From Termitomyces sp. T153 (taxonomy: Eukaryota; Basidiomycota; Agaricomycetes; Agaricales; Lyophyllaceae): a DNA stretch of 64,000 bases. The stretch spans positions 372,001-436,000 of the forward strand of contig JACKQL020000003.1 of assembly GCA_018296165.2 (NCBI GenBank), given 5' to 3'. The stretch's first letter is position 1, and every line of letters starts with the position of its first letter. This document shows positions 34,677-47,007 of the stretch, in pieces. Made by a program: the position numbers and the translations under genes. The notes beneath the pieces were generated by a model, which was not told the origin of the DNA, ran no database searches, and was given only the letters and a program-made list of their open reading frames with translations.

Positions 34677-37070
34677 TAATATCAAGACTCCCCCTTACCC
34701 CATTCTTGATGTCTGCATATAACCCTGCATACAACCCTGCTGGCTACCTAACCAACATCTACAGTTGACTAGTCTCTGACAATCCATATGCCCCATTCTA
34801 CTCAGGCACTCTTACAGATCAGTATGTTCCCTGCCACTAGACCTCTGACCCCAACCAGGCATACTATGCCCCCTCCATCAGCCAGGGAGTACCTCTGGGC
34901 TAGTGCCGCCCCCCAGCATTCCTTGCTGATGGCAAAAACCCCTGCATGTACCCTGGATAATACTCCACAGTGCTCCCCAACCCCACCTACCTTCTCTCTG
35001 CCCACTACTATGTGTACCCAGCCCCTCTGGAGCATATAGATAATTATTCTTGCCCTCATCTGCCATTTTCCACTCAAGTTCCCTCTTCTCCCAGGCAGCA
35101 AAGAGTCAAAGCCTATGCCTGACAGCATAACAAAGTCCTCCATTTCCTCTGCCTCTCTTCCACAGAGTTTGCAAGATGCACTTGCACTCTCCTCATCAAC
35201 CTAGGCTACCCCAACACCCCCACAACCCTATAAGTTTGGGCAGATAGACTCCTTGACTTCCATAAATGCTACCTGCAAGGAAATCTCTTGGAAACTATGC
35301 AAGGCATCCTAGGTATTGATGCTAATTTGTGGAATGAGCTCTATGCATTTGTTGAAGAAATCCACACCAGTCCAAATCCCTGCCCATTTGAAGATCCTCT
35401 GGACCCCTCCCATTCTTTCCATATGCAGCACAAGGAACTCATCAGAATGCAAAGCAAAGCCCTGCCTCCCATTTCCTGCCAGCAGGAAGAACTCAATGCA
35501 GCCTCCAGCATCTTGAGAAACCTCAACCCCACAGGAGGATTGTTCAACTAGCTCACCACACACACTTTGGCCCTCTCCACTTGCCCATGGGCCAACTCTG
35601 TTTCCAGCACCTTTCAAACATGGGATCAGCCTGCTGCTCCTAAACCCCATTTACAATGGCTGCTCCTATGCATTGACAACAACAACCAGACTCTTTCCTA
35701 CATTGATGAGTCTGGCAACTCTGCCAATAAGCCTGCCCTGTGCAACAACCTTCCATGGAACTGACCTCCCCACTTTGATCTCTGCACTCCTCATTGCAAT
35801 GTCCCTCCACCCTGCTAAAACCTCCCAGCACTTCTAAGACAGCCTATGAGCCCTAGGGCACTACGACTACCTTTCTCCACTAATCCCCCTTGTTCTCTAC
35901 CCATTCCAATGTCTAACTTTCCCGCTGACACTAACTACTTTGGACCCCCCACCCCCAGAGGACCCCCTCCCCCTCAATGGGCCCCAGGGCCTCCACTGGG
36001 CAATGTAGGCCAACCCCCTGCTGGCAGACTCCCTAATGGGGGACCACCTGGAGGATGGAGCCCGGCTATGGACAATTTCCCTCCCCAGTATAGAAATAGA
36101 AACAACTACTATTATTACTACAATGCTGGACTCCCACTCCAAACTCAAAACACCTAGGATGACACTCATGACACACTGGCTCAAGAAGGAAAACTCATCA
36201 TTCAAAAGCCCAAACCTTTCACTGGCCACAACTCCTAGAAGTGGCACATCTTCCTGACCTAGTGTCTAACTATGTTCCAAGCTAAGCCCATCATGTTCCA
36301 GCTTGAGAGCTCATGAGTAGCCTTTGCCATGTCCTATTTGCAGAGTATTGCCTTTGACCATTACACAGCACTACTCCAATTTAATCTAAGCAACTCCATA
36401 CTCTCTAACTGGCTCACTTTTACCTGGGAATTCTCTAGTAAGTTTGGTGTCTTTGATACTATAGTGGAGGCAGAGGAGAATCTCTTCAACCTCTGAATGC
36501 ATGACAACCAATGTTTCACAACCTTCATTGTATGATTTGAACAGGAAGCCTACAAAACTGGGTAGAATTACAATGCCCTTCACTTTGCCCTCTTTTGCAC
36601 CTTGCCTCAATGGATCAAGGACACTCTCCATCTTGCACCAACATTACTGGGAAGATAAGAGTGAGAACATGGCACCCCAGACCTCGTGGAACACCTCTGG
36701 CAACACCAACTGGCAGGTCAGAGCAACCAATGGCACTTGACCCTCAATTCCCATCAACCCCACCAATTCCACACCCTGTTTCCCTCCAGGCCAAGGACCT
36801 TCCAGCACCAATTGACCCCTAGGATGGCACCCCTCTGCCCAACTCAATGCCACTGATCTCCACAATGCCCCAGACCCCTGGATGCCAATTCTGACAATCT
36901 TGATGACATTTTGGACTTTACTGATGATCAGGAAGCTCTATGCATGAACAAGATCCAGGATAGGCTGTGGATTGATGTACCAGAGGAGACTCAGAAGAGA
37001 TGATGGAAGGATGGCACATGCATCCTATGTGGTAAGCAGGGACATTTTATCTGCAGTTGTTCTAAATGAC
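34677..37070 (+). pseudogene. Gypsy-1 gag
   Basis: Frames from 35288 onward. A Pro-rich segment (35930-36060; FGPPTPRGPPPPQWAPGPPL) is followed by the capsid: QSIAFDHYTALLQFNLSNSI, LTFTWEFSSKFGVFDTIVEA, then FALFCTLPQWIKDTLHLAPT. The zinc knuckle CILCGKQGHFICSC (CX2CX4HX4C) at about 37019-37062 is intact in its ligands. Many stops between blocks. 34677-35280 is leader and possible N-terminal gag sequence without a clear start. Confidence 0.8.
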
Positions 37071-38240
37071 AAGTGATGGAATGCGCTGTGTGGATAATTA
37101 ATGGATAAGACTGCAATTACCAGTTGATGGAAAACAAGTCAGTGATTTAGGTCTTGAAGATGCACTAGACTATGCACCAGACCCCAACATCTTCTCCACC
37201 CTGGCCACTCTTCTCTGCACAATGGTACTTGCTCTAGACAACCTCCCAGCAGACCTCCCCTCCCACTCCTCCACCACCCTCCTTCTCCACACCACCCTCC
37301 CCTTCTCTGACAACCCCATGCTCACACTAGTCAACAGCAGTGCCATGGATAACTTCATAGACAAATCCCTGGCAGCATGCACTCTTCAACACCTCTGATG
37401 CCTTCTCACTCTGATTGTCCTCAAGCTCTTTGACAGCAACCCCACCCACTGAAGATATCACACACCACTTGGAGATGACCATAACATTTGCCAACAGATG
37501 ACAGCAAAAACTCTGACTACTCATCATGAAACTACACTCCTCCACCTCCATAGTCTTAGGCTTCTCATGGCTCCACTCCACCAGTTCCCACATTGACTGA
37601 CACAGTCTCACCCTCTGCCTTGACCAGAACAATTCAACCGACTCTGGGCTAGTACTCTTCAATGTCTCACCCCCTTCTAAGAACCCTGAGACTATAATTA
37701 ACTGACCTGGAACTCCCCCATAGCTCCACTCAGGGTCTGTGCAGTTGTTTGTCATCAATGTCCAACTTGATGGCTCACCCAAGGCCCTCCCCACTCTCAT
37801 TGACAGTGGTGCCTTTGGTACCTTCATCAGCAGTCAACTCAACCTCCAATGCAACCCCTCAAGCTCCAACTCTTTGACAGAAGCTCTGCCACAACAGGGA
37901 TCACTCAATTCCATGATGACATCCTCACCCTTGACAACAACCTGTGGTTTCAGGCCCAGCTTCTCATTACTCAACTCCCCCTGTCAACTCCAATCATGCT
38001 TGGACTTCTGTGGCTGCAAGGCATCAATCCTGATATTGACTGAAAGAACCTCACCATGCAATTTCCCAGCCCTGAAGCTAGTCTAGTGGCTGCCATCCCC
38101 CTCTATCTCCAGTCTATCCCAGACCCCAACATCTCTGACCCTGGCACTAGCACCTCCAGAGCAATCCAAAGCCCCTCAACCTCCAACAGTGATCCAAAAG
38201 GTGAAGAAAACATAACCCTGCCTTAGTCAAACCCAATCAA
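37071..38240 (+). pseudogene. Gypsy-1 retropepsin
   Basis: From about 37739: VQLDGSPKALPTLIDSGAFG (active-site D-S-G at about 37802-37810 intact), then QLPLSTPIMLGLLWLQGINP and DIDWKNLTMQFPSP, with a stop and frame changes. 37071-37738 resembles a spacer, with a second, weaker protease-like stretch near 37330 (VNSSAMDNFIDKSLA), which is a common arrangement in this type of element. Confidence 0.75.
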
Positions 38241-40080
38241 ATCACAATAGCTGCCTCTCAACATACTCTGGAATCAATACAAGGGCCAGCAGTACCCTGA
38301 CCAGTAATGCTCAACCTCTCTAAACAACCCTGACTCAACCACTGCCACCCCATCACCACCCCCATTGACTCCAGAAACCTTGACATTAAAATCATCAGTG
38401 CCATCCCCTTCACATGCATCTTACAAGATGGCACTCCCAGCTTTCAGTTACAAATCATGCCAGCTCTACCTGAGGAGCACCTCCACACAGAAACTACTGT
38501 GCTGAAGTGCAAAATAGAGGAACAGATTCTATACAAAGTAGTTCCCCCAGAGTGCCATGAATTTGTTGACATGTTCTCTAAAGGGATTGCCAAAGAACTT
38601 CCTCCACACCATTTCTACAACTACAAGATTGACCTCAAAGAAGGTGCCTTGTCTCTGTTTGGCAAGATCTACAATATGTCCAAGGTCAAGCTCTGGGCCC
38701 TGAAGGAATATCTCAACAACATGCTTGGCAAGGGCTTTATATGCCCATTGATCTCCGCTGCTGGCACTCTGGTCTTGTTCACCAAGAAGAAGGATGGATC
38801 ACTCTGACTCTGTGTAGATTATTGGGGACTCAAGAAAGTCACCAAAAAGAACTGGTATTCCCTCCCCCTAATTGGAGACCTTATTGACTGCTTTCACAAT
38901 GCCAAAATCTACACAAAGATAGACCTCTGCTCTGGCTACAACAACATCTGGATTGCTCCAGGACAGGAATGGAAGACTGCCTTTCCCACCTGCTACAGCC
39001 TCTTTGAGTACCTTGTAATGCCTTTCTGAATGACTAACTCCTCCACCACCTTCCAGTACTTTATGAACAACATCTTCCACAACATGAATGATGTCTTCAT
39101 TATTGTGTACCTGGATGTCATGTTGATCTACTCATTGGCAAAGAGAACTGAGAGAAGAGGGAGATGGAGGAGCTTCCTAGCAACAATGCCAACCACAATG
39201 CCTAGTAACCACACTCCCTGTATATAGACTATTTATTTGCTGGAGGAGCATCCAGAGCATGTCCACCACATCTTAAAACAACTCTGAGAGTACCACCTCC
39301 ATGCCAAACCCAAAAAATGCTCCTTCTACATGACAAAGGTCAAATACCTTAGAGTCATTGTAACTCCAAGTGGTGTGCACATGGACCCCACCAAGGTTGA
39401 TGCCATACTCAACTGGCTCTCACCACAGAACATCAAGGAGGTACAGTCATTTTTGGGGTTTGCTAACTTTTATCGCTAATTTATTTACAACTACTCTGGA
39501 ATCACTAAACTCCTCAACCAACTCATGTGGAAGGACACCCCTTAGGATTGGGACAGCAAGTGCCAAAGTGTATTCCTCCTCCTCAAGAAGGCCTTCACCT
39601 CTGCCCTGGTCCTCTGCCATTTTGACTCCTTCCTCCTGATTGTACTTGAATGCAATGCCTCCAACTATGCCATTGCCAGAATACTCTCCTAGTTGGACTC
39701 CAGAGGCAAGGATCTCCACCCCACTGCCTTCTACACCCATTCAATGATCCCTGTAGAACTCAACTACAACATCTACAACAAAGAACTCCTTGCAATCATC
39801 AAAGCCTTTTGTTAGTGGCAGGCCTATCTCAAGAGATCCCCACACTGTATCCAAGTCTACTCCAACTACAACAACCTGCAATACTTCATGACTACAAAAC
39901 AGCTCAGCCACCACCAAGCTTGATGGTCTGAAATCCTCTTGGAGTATGACTTTACTATCCACTACTGCCCTGGACGACTTGGCATGAAGCTGATGCCCTC
40001 ACTTGAAGGTCTGATGTGTATCCAAAAAAGTCATTTGAAGCCAAATGGAATGCATTCAACCATCGAGTGGTAACTCCCCC
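38241..40080 (+). pseudogene. Gypsy-1 reverse transcriptase and RNase H
   Basis: [57 protein letters not shown], then the palm VYLDVMLIYS (39105-39134), where the second catalytic Asp is Val. About 105 bases (39135-39239) that do not fit RT follow, and RT resumes at LEEHPEHVHHILKQL. Thumb: KVKYLRVIVTPSGVHMDPTK. RNase H: NYNIYNKELLAIIKAF and LLEYDFTIHYCPGRLG. Several stops. Confidence 0.85.
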
Positions 40081-41230
40081 CCAAACATCTACATGCTGTG
40101 CTGATTTTAAATGAAGAAGGAGTCCTCCATCAAATCAGAAACTCACCCCTGAACTCCTTCTTCACCCAGCACAATCCTCACAACAACTCTGCCAATAGGT
40201 CAAACACCAAAAACCCCTTCACACTGTCTCTGGACTACTGCCTCCTGCTCTGGAGAGGACAAATCTATGCTCTGGACTACAAATCCATTTGCCTCAATAT
40301 ACTCTAGCAATACCATGACCACAAACTCCATGGACACCCAGGAACTTGTAAGGCCCTTCAGCTCATCTTCTAAACTTACTTCTGGCCAGGAATGAAGAAG
40401 GATGTCACACAATACATAAGGGCCTGTGAGCCTTGTCTCTGAGCCAAGGTATCCTGCCATTGCTCCCATGGACTACTGAAACTCCTCCCTATTGGCCAGT
40501 GCCCCTGGTCCTTGATCTCAATGGATCATATTGTTGAACTTTCCAACTCCAAAGGTTTTGACACCATCCTTGTTGTTGTCTGCCACCTCACCAAGCAAGC
40601 CCTCTTCATCCTCTGCCACACTACTGACCATGCTCTGGAGTTTGCCAAACTGTTCCTTGAACATGTATTCTCCAAGCACAGGCTCCTGAATAACATTGTC
40701 TCTGACTGCAGACCTCTGTTCGTATCCCACTTTTGGCAATCACTATGCAAAGCACTCAGAATAAAGACTAATCTCTCCACTGCCTATCACTTGGAGACTA
40801 ATAAACAGACAGAACAAGTAAACTAGATGTTGGAACAGTATCTCTGCCTCTATGTTAACTATTTACAGAACAACTGGCATGCAGAACTTCTCCTCACTAA
40901 GTTTACCTACAATATGCCTCATTCTGCTACTAGAGTTTCTCCCCCTTCTATGCCAACAAGGGCTACAATCCCCGACTCATGCTATCTCTCAAGGATATTC
41001 CTTCCCACATTGCCCACAAGGTCACTGAGGACCTCCAATCCCTCCACCAATTGCTCTGGGACAAGATCAACACTGCCAATCAAGCCTACTTCAAGCATGC
41101 CAATGCCTGATGCAAACTGACTCCCAACTAGCCTCCCAGCATCTTGGTCTGGCTTGATCAATAAAACCTCAAGACCTGGAGGCCCTCTGTTAAGCTCAAT
41201 CACAAATGCTTTGGCCCCTTCAAAATCCTC
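40081..41230 (+). pseudogene. Gypsy-1 integrase
   Basis: Zinc region: HKLHGHPGTCKALQLIF and YIRACEPCL (H-H-C-C largely kept). Core: SMDHIVELSNSKGFDTILVV (first Asp), NNIVSDCRPLFVSHFWQSLC (second Asp), STAYHLETNKQTEQVN (Glu present), so the triad residues are visible in one frame (40512-40826). The C-terminal region continues with QYLCLYVNYLQNNWHAELLL and NMPHSATRVSPPSMPTRAT. Confidence 0.87.
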
Positions 41231-41560
41231 TGGAAGAACTCCATGCATGCCTACAAGCTTGACCTACTCTTGGGCCTGAAGGGCCTCTACCCCATGTTCC
41301 ACATGCAACTCCTTGAAGAACATGCTCCAGACCCCTTCCCTGGGCAGTGCCCAAGTCAACTGCCTCCCATTGAAGTCAAGGACAAATATCACTACAAGGT
41401 CAACCAAATCCTTGACTCCTGTGTGGTCTGTGGCTAACCCCAGTACTTAGTTTGTTGAAAGGACTATGGACCCTGAGACAACACCTGGGAACTCCAAAAA
41501 AACCTTGACAGAGCCCCTGACAAACTCTAGGACTTTCATTGACAGCATCCTACTAAGCCC
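41231..41560 (+). pseudogene. Gypsy-1 chromodomain
   Basis: [20 protein letters not shown], then [45 protein letters not shown]: the blocks of a chromodomain after the integrase C-terminus, with stops between. The remaining 41560-42100 shows no further pol motif. Confidence 0.8.
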
Positions 41561-42179
41561 CTAGATCTCCAGAACTAGCAAATACAGATGGCATCAGTGG
41601 ACATAACTCCCACCTCTGGACTCATCAGGGATCCAACTCCCACAAGTAACTTCTTACATGTTTTTACTCATTCTCCCCCTCACTCTATCTGAAGCTTCTG
41701 ACACTGGGCAGAAATGTAGAAAACCTTTGGTAGACACCGACTAGAAGTACAGCTATATGACAGGGATAGGTGCAGAGTAGCAAGAAGACAAAGTCCAAAA
41801 AAACCCCTCACTCTCTCTTCTCCTCTGGAATCTTCTGCACCCTACTCCTAACCAGGTCCACCTCCATCTACACCACTACTATGGTAAGGACCTCTGGCTG
41901 CCCCAGCAATGGCTGCCCCATGTCAGTCACTATCTCCCACCACACTTCAGAGTCCACCACACTCCTCTGCCAGTGCCCCGCCAACAGTCACCTCATCTAC
42001 TGGAACCCCTGCTCCAACTCTGATAGGAGCTCCCCAGGCATCCATGCCAATCCATCTTGTATTGAGGCATGCATGGCCAATGCCCCATTGAGGAGGACAT
42101 GGTACTGACAGACTCAATCTAAATGGCTCAGTATTAGCAGAGTAAAAGGAGCAAGAAGTGGGGGAACTTACACATCACT

Positions 42180-43310
42180 CCCCTGCACTCTGAGGCCACC
42201 TCATTGGCCAGCCACTCCTTGCGCTGCCTCCCCACCTCTGCCTAGGCCACCTCTGCCTCTGTGGCTTCTTGCTGGGCCTCCACCTGCTGCTCTGCCCCTG
42301 CCTCCAGCTGCTCTAGGTGCTCCTGCAACTCCTGCACCTCCAAAGAACTCTCTATGATCATGCATATAGCCTCCTCCAACTCCTGCCATGCTACATTCCA
42401 GTCCATCCTTGCCTTGTTATGCTCCTACTGGACTGTATCACAATCCCCTTTGACCTCCCAAATCTCCTTCTTATGTGATGCCAATAGTCAGAACAACACC
42501 TCTGCTCATTGCTGCTAGAATGTCTTGGGGACTATCAGGAGCAGATGGGAGTCCCCTCTGAAACCCTCCACCAGAATCCCCAATATAGGAGAGTATACAT
42601 GTGGCCCCAGAGGACCTGCTATTGACTCCCCCCCTTGCAGCTGCTTGCTTAGCCCCACCTCTAGTGAGAGGGACACCCTTCATTTCTCCTTATTCCATGC
42701 TAACAAAGCCCTCTCCCTCTGCCCACTCTGTGGGGGCCCCACCTTCATCACAGGCTGCTCTGCACTTGCTCCACCCTCTACTCTGGAACCCTGACCCAAC
42801 ACCTTCCCCTTGCACCCCTCAAGCCACTGCTCCACCACTCATTCCACATCCCACTCCTGCTCCTCTACCACACAGGCTGTGTGCTAGCTTAACAATATTG
42901 GCCACTTCTCATGCCTGGCATGGCAAGAAATGCAAATGGAGGTGTCCTGATGGGACCCCTGTGTCAGCTCCTCAAACTCACAATATTCCCCATGGCAGGT
43001 GCAGAGCATGCACTAAGACATCAGATCAGCTCAGAACCCTGCAAACAATGCTACAAGCTCACCAGGGCCTCTGTCTGGCACCATTCTAGGGTTGAGGGAC
43101 CCTGCACTTGCCCCACCACCTCTATGAACCTCTTAGAAGTTACATCTGCCTGGACTACCCACAATGCCTCTAGAACAGCTATAACCTGCCCTGGGCTGAA
43201 GTTTGGCCTCAAGGAATGCCCCACTAATGCTAAGGCAGGCAGCACCATGTCTTGGGATGAAGCCCTAGAGGGGCCAGCCACTGCAGTGGACAACTCTTTT
43301 GAACTCAATC
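42180..43310 (-). pseudogene. Antisense accessory frame of Gypsy-1: Zn2Cys6-like cluster plus coiled coil
   Basis: On the minus strand, between chromodomain and 3' LTR. 43308-43051 is an open N-terminal part (VLPALALVGHSLRPNFSPGQ). A cysteine cluster follows at 43012-42905: CMLCTCHGEYCEF, then ICISCHARHEKW, spacing C-X2-C-X6-C-X15-C-X2-C-X6-W. This fits a fungal Zn2Cys6 cluster with the sixth Cys changed to Trp. Exactly 207 codons after the first Cys, in the same frame, is a coiled coil rich in Glu/Gln/Leu (LEVQELQEHLEQLEAGAEQQ, about 42390-42230). About ten in-frame stops interrupt the frame. It may encode a DNA-binding or gag-interacting protein; the function is unknown. Confidence 0.55.
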
Positions 43311-43612
43311 AACTATAACAGAATACAGAGGGATAAACTAGCACTCACAACTATGGTACATGTGCTTGATGCAACTGCAGTAAGGATTGGATTCCCTCAA
43401 GGAAAAGGAAGCAGGAGATGCTGATTGTGACATAGACAGTGACTTGGAAAGAACTTCCTGGCAAACAGCAGCCATGCTTCAACTTTGTTCCCCATGCTAC
43501 CACTGCTTGCTGTGGTCTGATCAATATTGCTTGTCTTTGATTCTCAATACCTGCCAATCCCCAAACTGCACCCTGCATCTTGAGGGTCTCGATGCCAAGG
43601 GGAGGAGAGTAA

Positions 43613-44591
43613 TGTCATGACCTGCTCCCTGAACCCCTGACATTGTTCCCAGCCCACTTGTTCTCCTGGAGTCTCCTCTAATGCACTGTCAAACTCCCCT
43701 AGCCCTTGTCCATTCCCCACACTCACACTGGGTAACTCTGATGCTTCTGCAGAAAACCCTAACCCCCTCCTAACTAACTCCAATGCCTTTTCTACAGCCA
43801 CTGACACTTCTTCTGAGCCCCTGAAACCCTCCCCCATCATTCCTGGCCCAATCCTACCCCTCCAACCCACTGCTCTAGTTCACCTGACCTGTTTCAGAGC
43901 ATCATAATGACCCTAAAGCAGCCTGTGTTCCCAGCTGACCCATCAGAATATTACCACAGCCTACTCCTTGATTGTACCTAACACCCATTGACTCTGCGCA
44001 GCTCTGTCAAAACCAGCTACCATCCCCACTGCCCTTTGCAGCTACTCAGTAGTCAGTATATAAGTTGTAGAATAACTCCTCATACTCTAGTTTTGATATT
44101 ACCTGCATTAATTGGTTACTTGTGTCTCATGTTTCTTTCTGTCTCTATTTCTATTCTTAGTCTTGAATCTATTCTTTTTTCTGTCTTATCTTGCCTTGTC
44201 TCTATCTCATCTTGATTGTTTCTATTTCCTTTGTTTCTCTATCTATAACAACTCTGGACCTTGCTCTTTGCTTTGGCCCAGAACCCATCAAGTCTTAGTT
44301 GATTCCCTGTCAAACTCTGGCTCTGCCCCCATCACTAGCAAAGCCTCTGCTTGCCCCGCAGTCTATTTGCATGCCTACAAACTTGTCCCTGATGCTGCCC
44401 AAGCCCACATCTAATATACCTGGTCTTAGACTTCCCCAGACCACTCCAGACTTGCTTAGACCACTCCCCTTAGCAAGTCCCTTCATCCCATGCCAACCCC
44501 AGAATGCTAGGTTATAAGTGCAGGACATTGCATCTGCATAGTAAGGACTTCTCCAGTGTAGCTGAGCCCCTGTAGTCAGCAGAACCTGACA
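43613..44591 (+). repeat. Gypsy-1 3' LTR
   Basis: 979 bases, TGTCATGACC...CCTGACA, preceded by the purine tract AAGGGGAGGAGAG. TATA-like box at 44057-44064. Compared with the 5' LTR it lacks about 65 bases near 44245 (the CTCTGCACATGCACT region) and has other small changes. Confidence 0.92.
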
Positions 44592-44596
44592 GCAAT

Positions 44597-46200
44597 GGTA
44601 GGTTATCTATTTTCTTTAACTCATGACATTCAATGAATTTAACATGGTATAATTAAGAGACCTTTTTGTTGGTTTTGTTTCAGCATTGATAAGTTTTTGA
44701 ATTTTGGCTGTACCCTATAAGCATACATTCAATTGAGTGTGGTTGGACTTTAGCTATGAGTGGGGGTGAAGACAAATGCCCTGCATCAGATCTTTTGCAT
44801 GTAGAAGTAGTCTGGGCAGCAGCTGGACCATTTTTTGTATGATGTTTTTCTGTTGAGTGATTTAGTTGGTGTCCTTGAATGCAAGTGGGCAGTGGTCAGG
44901 TAAAACTCATCCCACAGGTATTCAGAATACTCTGAATCTAGCCACATGGTACTAGCCTTTTCCATCAGTGTTTGATGCATGCATTCAACCCTTCCAATAT
45001 GGGCCAACATATACAGTGCACTGTGCTTGCTGCATATTTCTCTTGTCACCAACCACACCTCCATCTCCTAGCTGGTGAGCTTGCCATCATATCCTCCATG
45101 ATATATGCTTATTTTTAGCCCAGTCTTGCTCTCACATGCCAGTTCCCATGCCTTCAGAGCAGAGAATGCCTCATCTTTTGTTTTGAGAGGGATGGACCAT
45201 GCCATATTGGTATAATCATCCACTATGTTTAATACATAGTGATTTATTGATCTCAAGTATACATTGATAGGTCCCATCAAATCTGCCCACACTATCCCCA
45301 ACTTCCTTGTTGCCCTATGCCCTTCCTGCCATGGTTTTAGGACTGGTGTTCTGGTCTGCTTGAATGCAATAGTTAGGGATGTGCACCTTTGATATGATGG
45401 CTGCAGGATAGTTGTAGGATTGCCTGATAATTGGCATGTCTGAGGTGGCAGTGCCAGGTCTCAAGATCTGCTTGTGCAGCAAATGCATGCTTTGCTATGG
45501 CATTGGACAGATCAATGGTGTATAGCTTCTTGTTTTTGAGTAATAGTCCTTTTGCAATGATGTTTCTAGTTGCACAGTTGACAACACTGACATCCTGCTC
45601 ATCAAAATGTGGGTAGGTATAGTGATCCAGGGAGATTTTGTAAGGGCAACCTCTGGAGGCTGTGGCTCAATCACACAACTGGTAAAGGGAGATCCAAAGT
45701 CTATTCAGTATTTATAAGGAATTCTAGAGCTCTAGCTGCCCACCTAGCAGAGGGAGATCCAAAGAGAACAAGTCTGAGGATCCCCAATGCCAGTGTTTGG
45801 AAAATTTACTAGAAGTCACATGACCAAGTCACATGCATTGACAGGTCAATTGATTACATAACCAATTGACTGGTCAGCCAAACACATGAGGTCAACCAAT
45901 CACATGACCTTTCAACCAGTCAGCCAGTCACATGACCTAAGCACATACATCACAAGGGCAACACTTGTCTGAATTATTAACAGAGAACCAGTGCAACCTG
46001 AGGGCTAAAACTAGGACCAATAGATAGGAAAAGGGAAGGAGAATGAAGAAAAACTATAGTGGGAGAAATCTGACAAGAACTAGAGAAAGAGAAGGGGAAA
46101 CAAGTACCTGACAGATTTTGCTAACTAATAAGAGGCATATGGTTGAGTTTGGTGCAAAAAGAGCAAAATGTCATCTTTCAAAAAATATAAAACATTGGGG
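44597..46200 (-). pseudogene. Copia-2 integrase and upstream region, split by a solo LTR
   Basis: Minus strand, from high coordinates: HFDEQDVSVVNCATRNIIAK (protease-to-integrase region, about 45615-45555), LETWHCHLRHANYQAIL-like zinc region (about 45475-45420), core VWADLMGPINVYLRSINHYV (first Asp) at 45301 downward, KTGLKISIYHGGYDG where the second Asp block is decayed, GRVECMHQTLMEKASTMW (Glu present), WDEFYLTTAHLHSRTPTKSL and CRAFVFTPTHS. It continues past Gypsy-1 at 33665. The 5' part is cut at about 46200 by Gypsy-2. Confidence 0.82.
45639..46113 (-). mobile_element. Solo Gypsy-2 LTR in Copia-2
   Basis: 475 bases; plus strand TGTAAGGGCAACCTCTGG...GTACCTGACA, with perfect GATTT duplications (45634-45638 and 46114-46118). 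Contains several CACATGAC/TCACATG motifs (45820-45950). No internal element sequence, so it arose by LTR-LTR recombination. Confidence 0.92.
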
Positions 46201-47002
46201 CAGTTTTCTGAGCCACTGTAGTTCCATTCTATTGTGTTAAGGCTTTTGGAGTAGAAGGCTATGTGATGCCACTTGCCATCCTCCTTTGACTGCTTGGAGA
46301 GGACTTTCTCTGTGGAAAAGTCAGAACTATCAGCTTCAATGAAGGAGGAAGAGTCATTATCTAGGAATAGGAGGATGGCTTTTGGAGTAATGGTTTGCTG
46401 TGAGGACTCCCACCACCATGCTGTGTCCTTGATAGTGAGGTCAAATAGAGGATGGTCATGGTGGGAGAAATTCTGTATGAACCTCTAGTTGAAGTTAACA
46501 AATCCTAGAAAGACCTGTACTTCCTTCTTGTTCCTTAGCTCAGGCTCAGAGATGAGTGGTAAGGGATAGCAATTCTTCACCACCATTGCATTCAAGACTC
46601 AATAGTCCTGAACAGACAAAGAGGCCCATCCTTCTTCTTAATGAAAAAAGACTGAGGCCATTGAGGACTTAGAGGGTAGTATCTGTTTGGAGCTGAGATT
46701 CTCATGTAGAAACCCATCCAGCTCATCCTGGTCATGGAGCATGAGCAGACTTTGCAGCTGGAGGGTTTTGCATCAGGTATTAGCTTGACTACATGATACC
46801 ACTGCTTGTGCTCTGGAAGTAAATTGAATGATGCCTTGGAGGAGATGTCCTTAAACTTGTGGAGGTGATCAGAAACCATGCTACAAAAGGGCTTGGGCTG
46901 GAAATTTTCTGCAAGTGCCTCAGCCAGACATTGAAAAGTGGTCTGACAAGCAGAGATCTCTGCCACTGTAGAAGGAGAACAGAGCATTGTAGCATAGATC
47001 AT
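46200..47002 (-). pseudogene. Gypsy-2 RT ends and RNase H (minus copy)
   Basis: Contains QCLAEALAENFQPKPFCSMV, HKFKDISSKASFNLLPEHKQ and FFIKKKDGPLCL, then Y-P-L-P-L-I-S-E joined to E-L-R-N-K-K-E-V-Q. The stretch from fingers to palm, present in the plus copy at 30215-30640, is missing. RNase H follows: SKQSKEDGKWHHIAFYSKSL, ending at 46200. Confidence 0.82.
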
Positions 47003-47007
47003 ATCAC

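Larger units (their letters stand above)
33671..44591 (+). mobile_element. Gypsy-1: full-length Ty3/gypsy chromovirus-type element, 10.9 kb
   Basis: LTRs at 33671-34676 and 43613-44591, flanked by perfect GCAAT duplications (33666-33670 and 44592-44596). Internal order: gag with zinc knuckle, retropepsin, RT, RNase H, integrase, chromodomain, then about 2 kb holding an antisense frame, then the 3' LTR. It is inserted in Copia-2. Structure complete, coding decayed by many stops. The second Asp of the RT palm is Val. A third copy of its LTR stands alone at 1090-2207. Confidence 0.95.

Noticed and set aside
42201..42389. Gly/Arg/Ala-rich minus-strand frame
   Set aside because: It is an out-of-frame reading of the coiled-coil region of the antisense gene of Gypsy-1.
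42900..43090. Plus-strand C-x-x-C sequence (PCKQCYKLTRAS) as a zinc finger
   Set aside because: It is the complement of the antisense cluster region, with no further ligands in frame.
33391..46200. Large inverted repeat made by the two Gypsy-2 copies flanking Copia-2
   Set aside because: The plus copy ends in integrase and the minus copy ends in RNase H, and they have different internal deletions, so they are independent copies.
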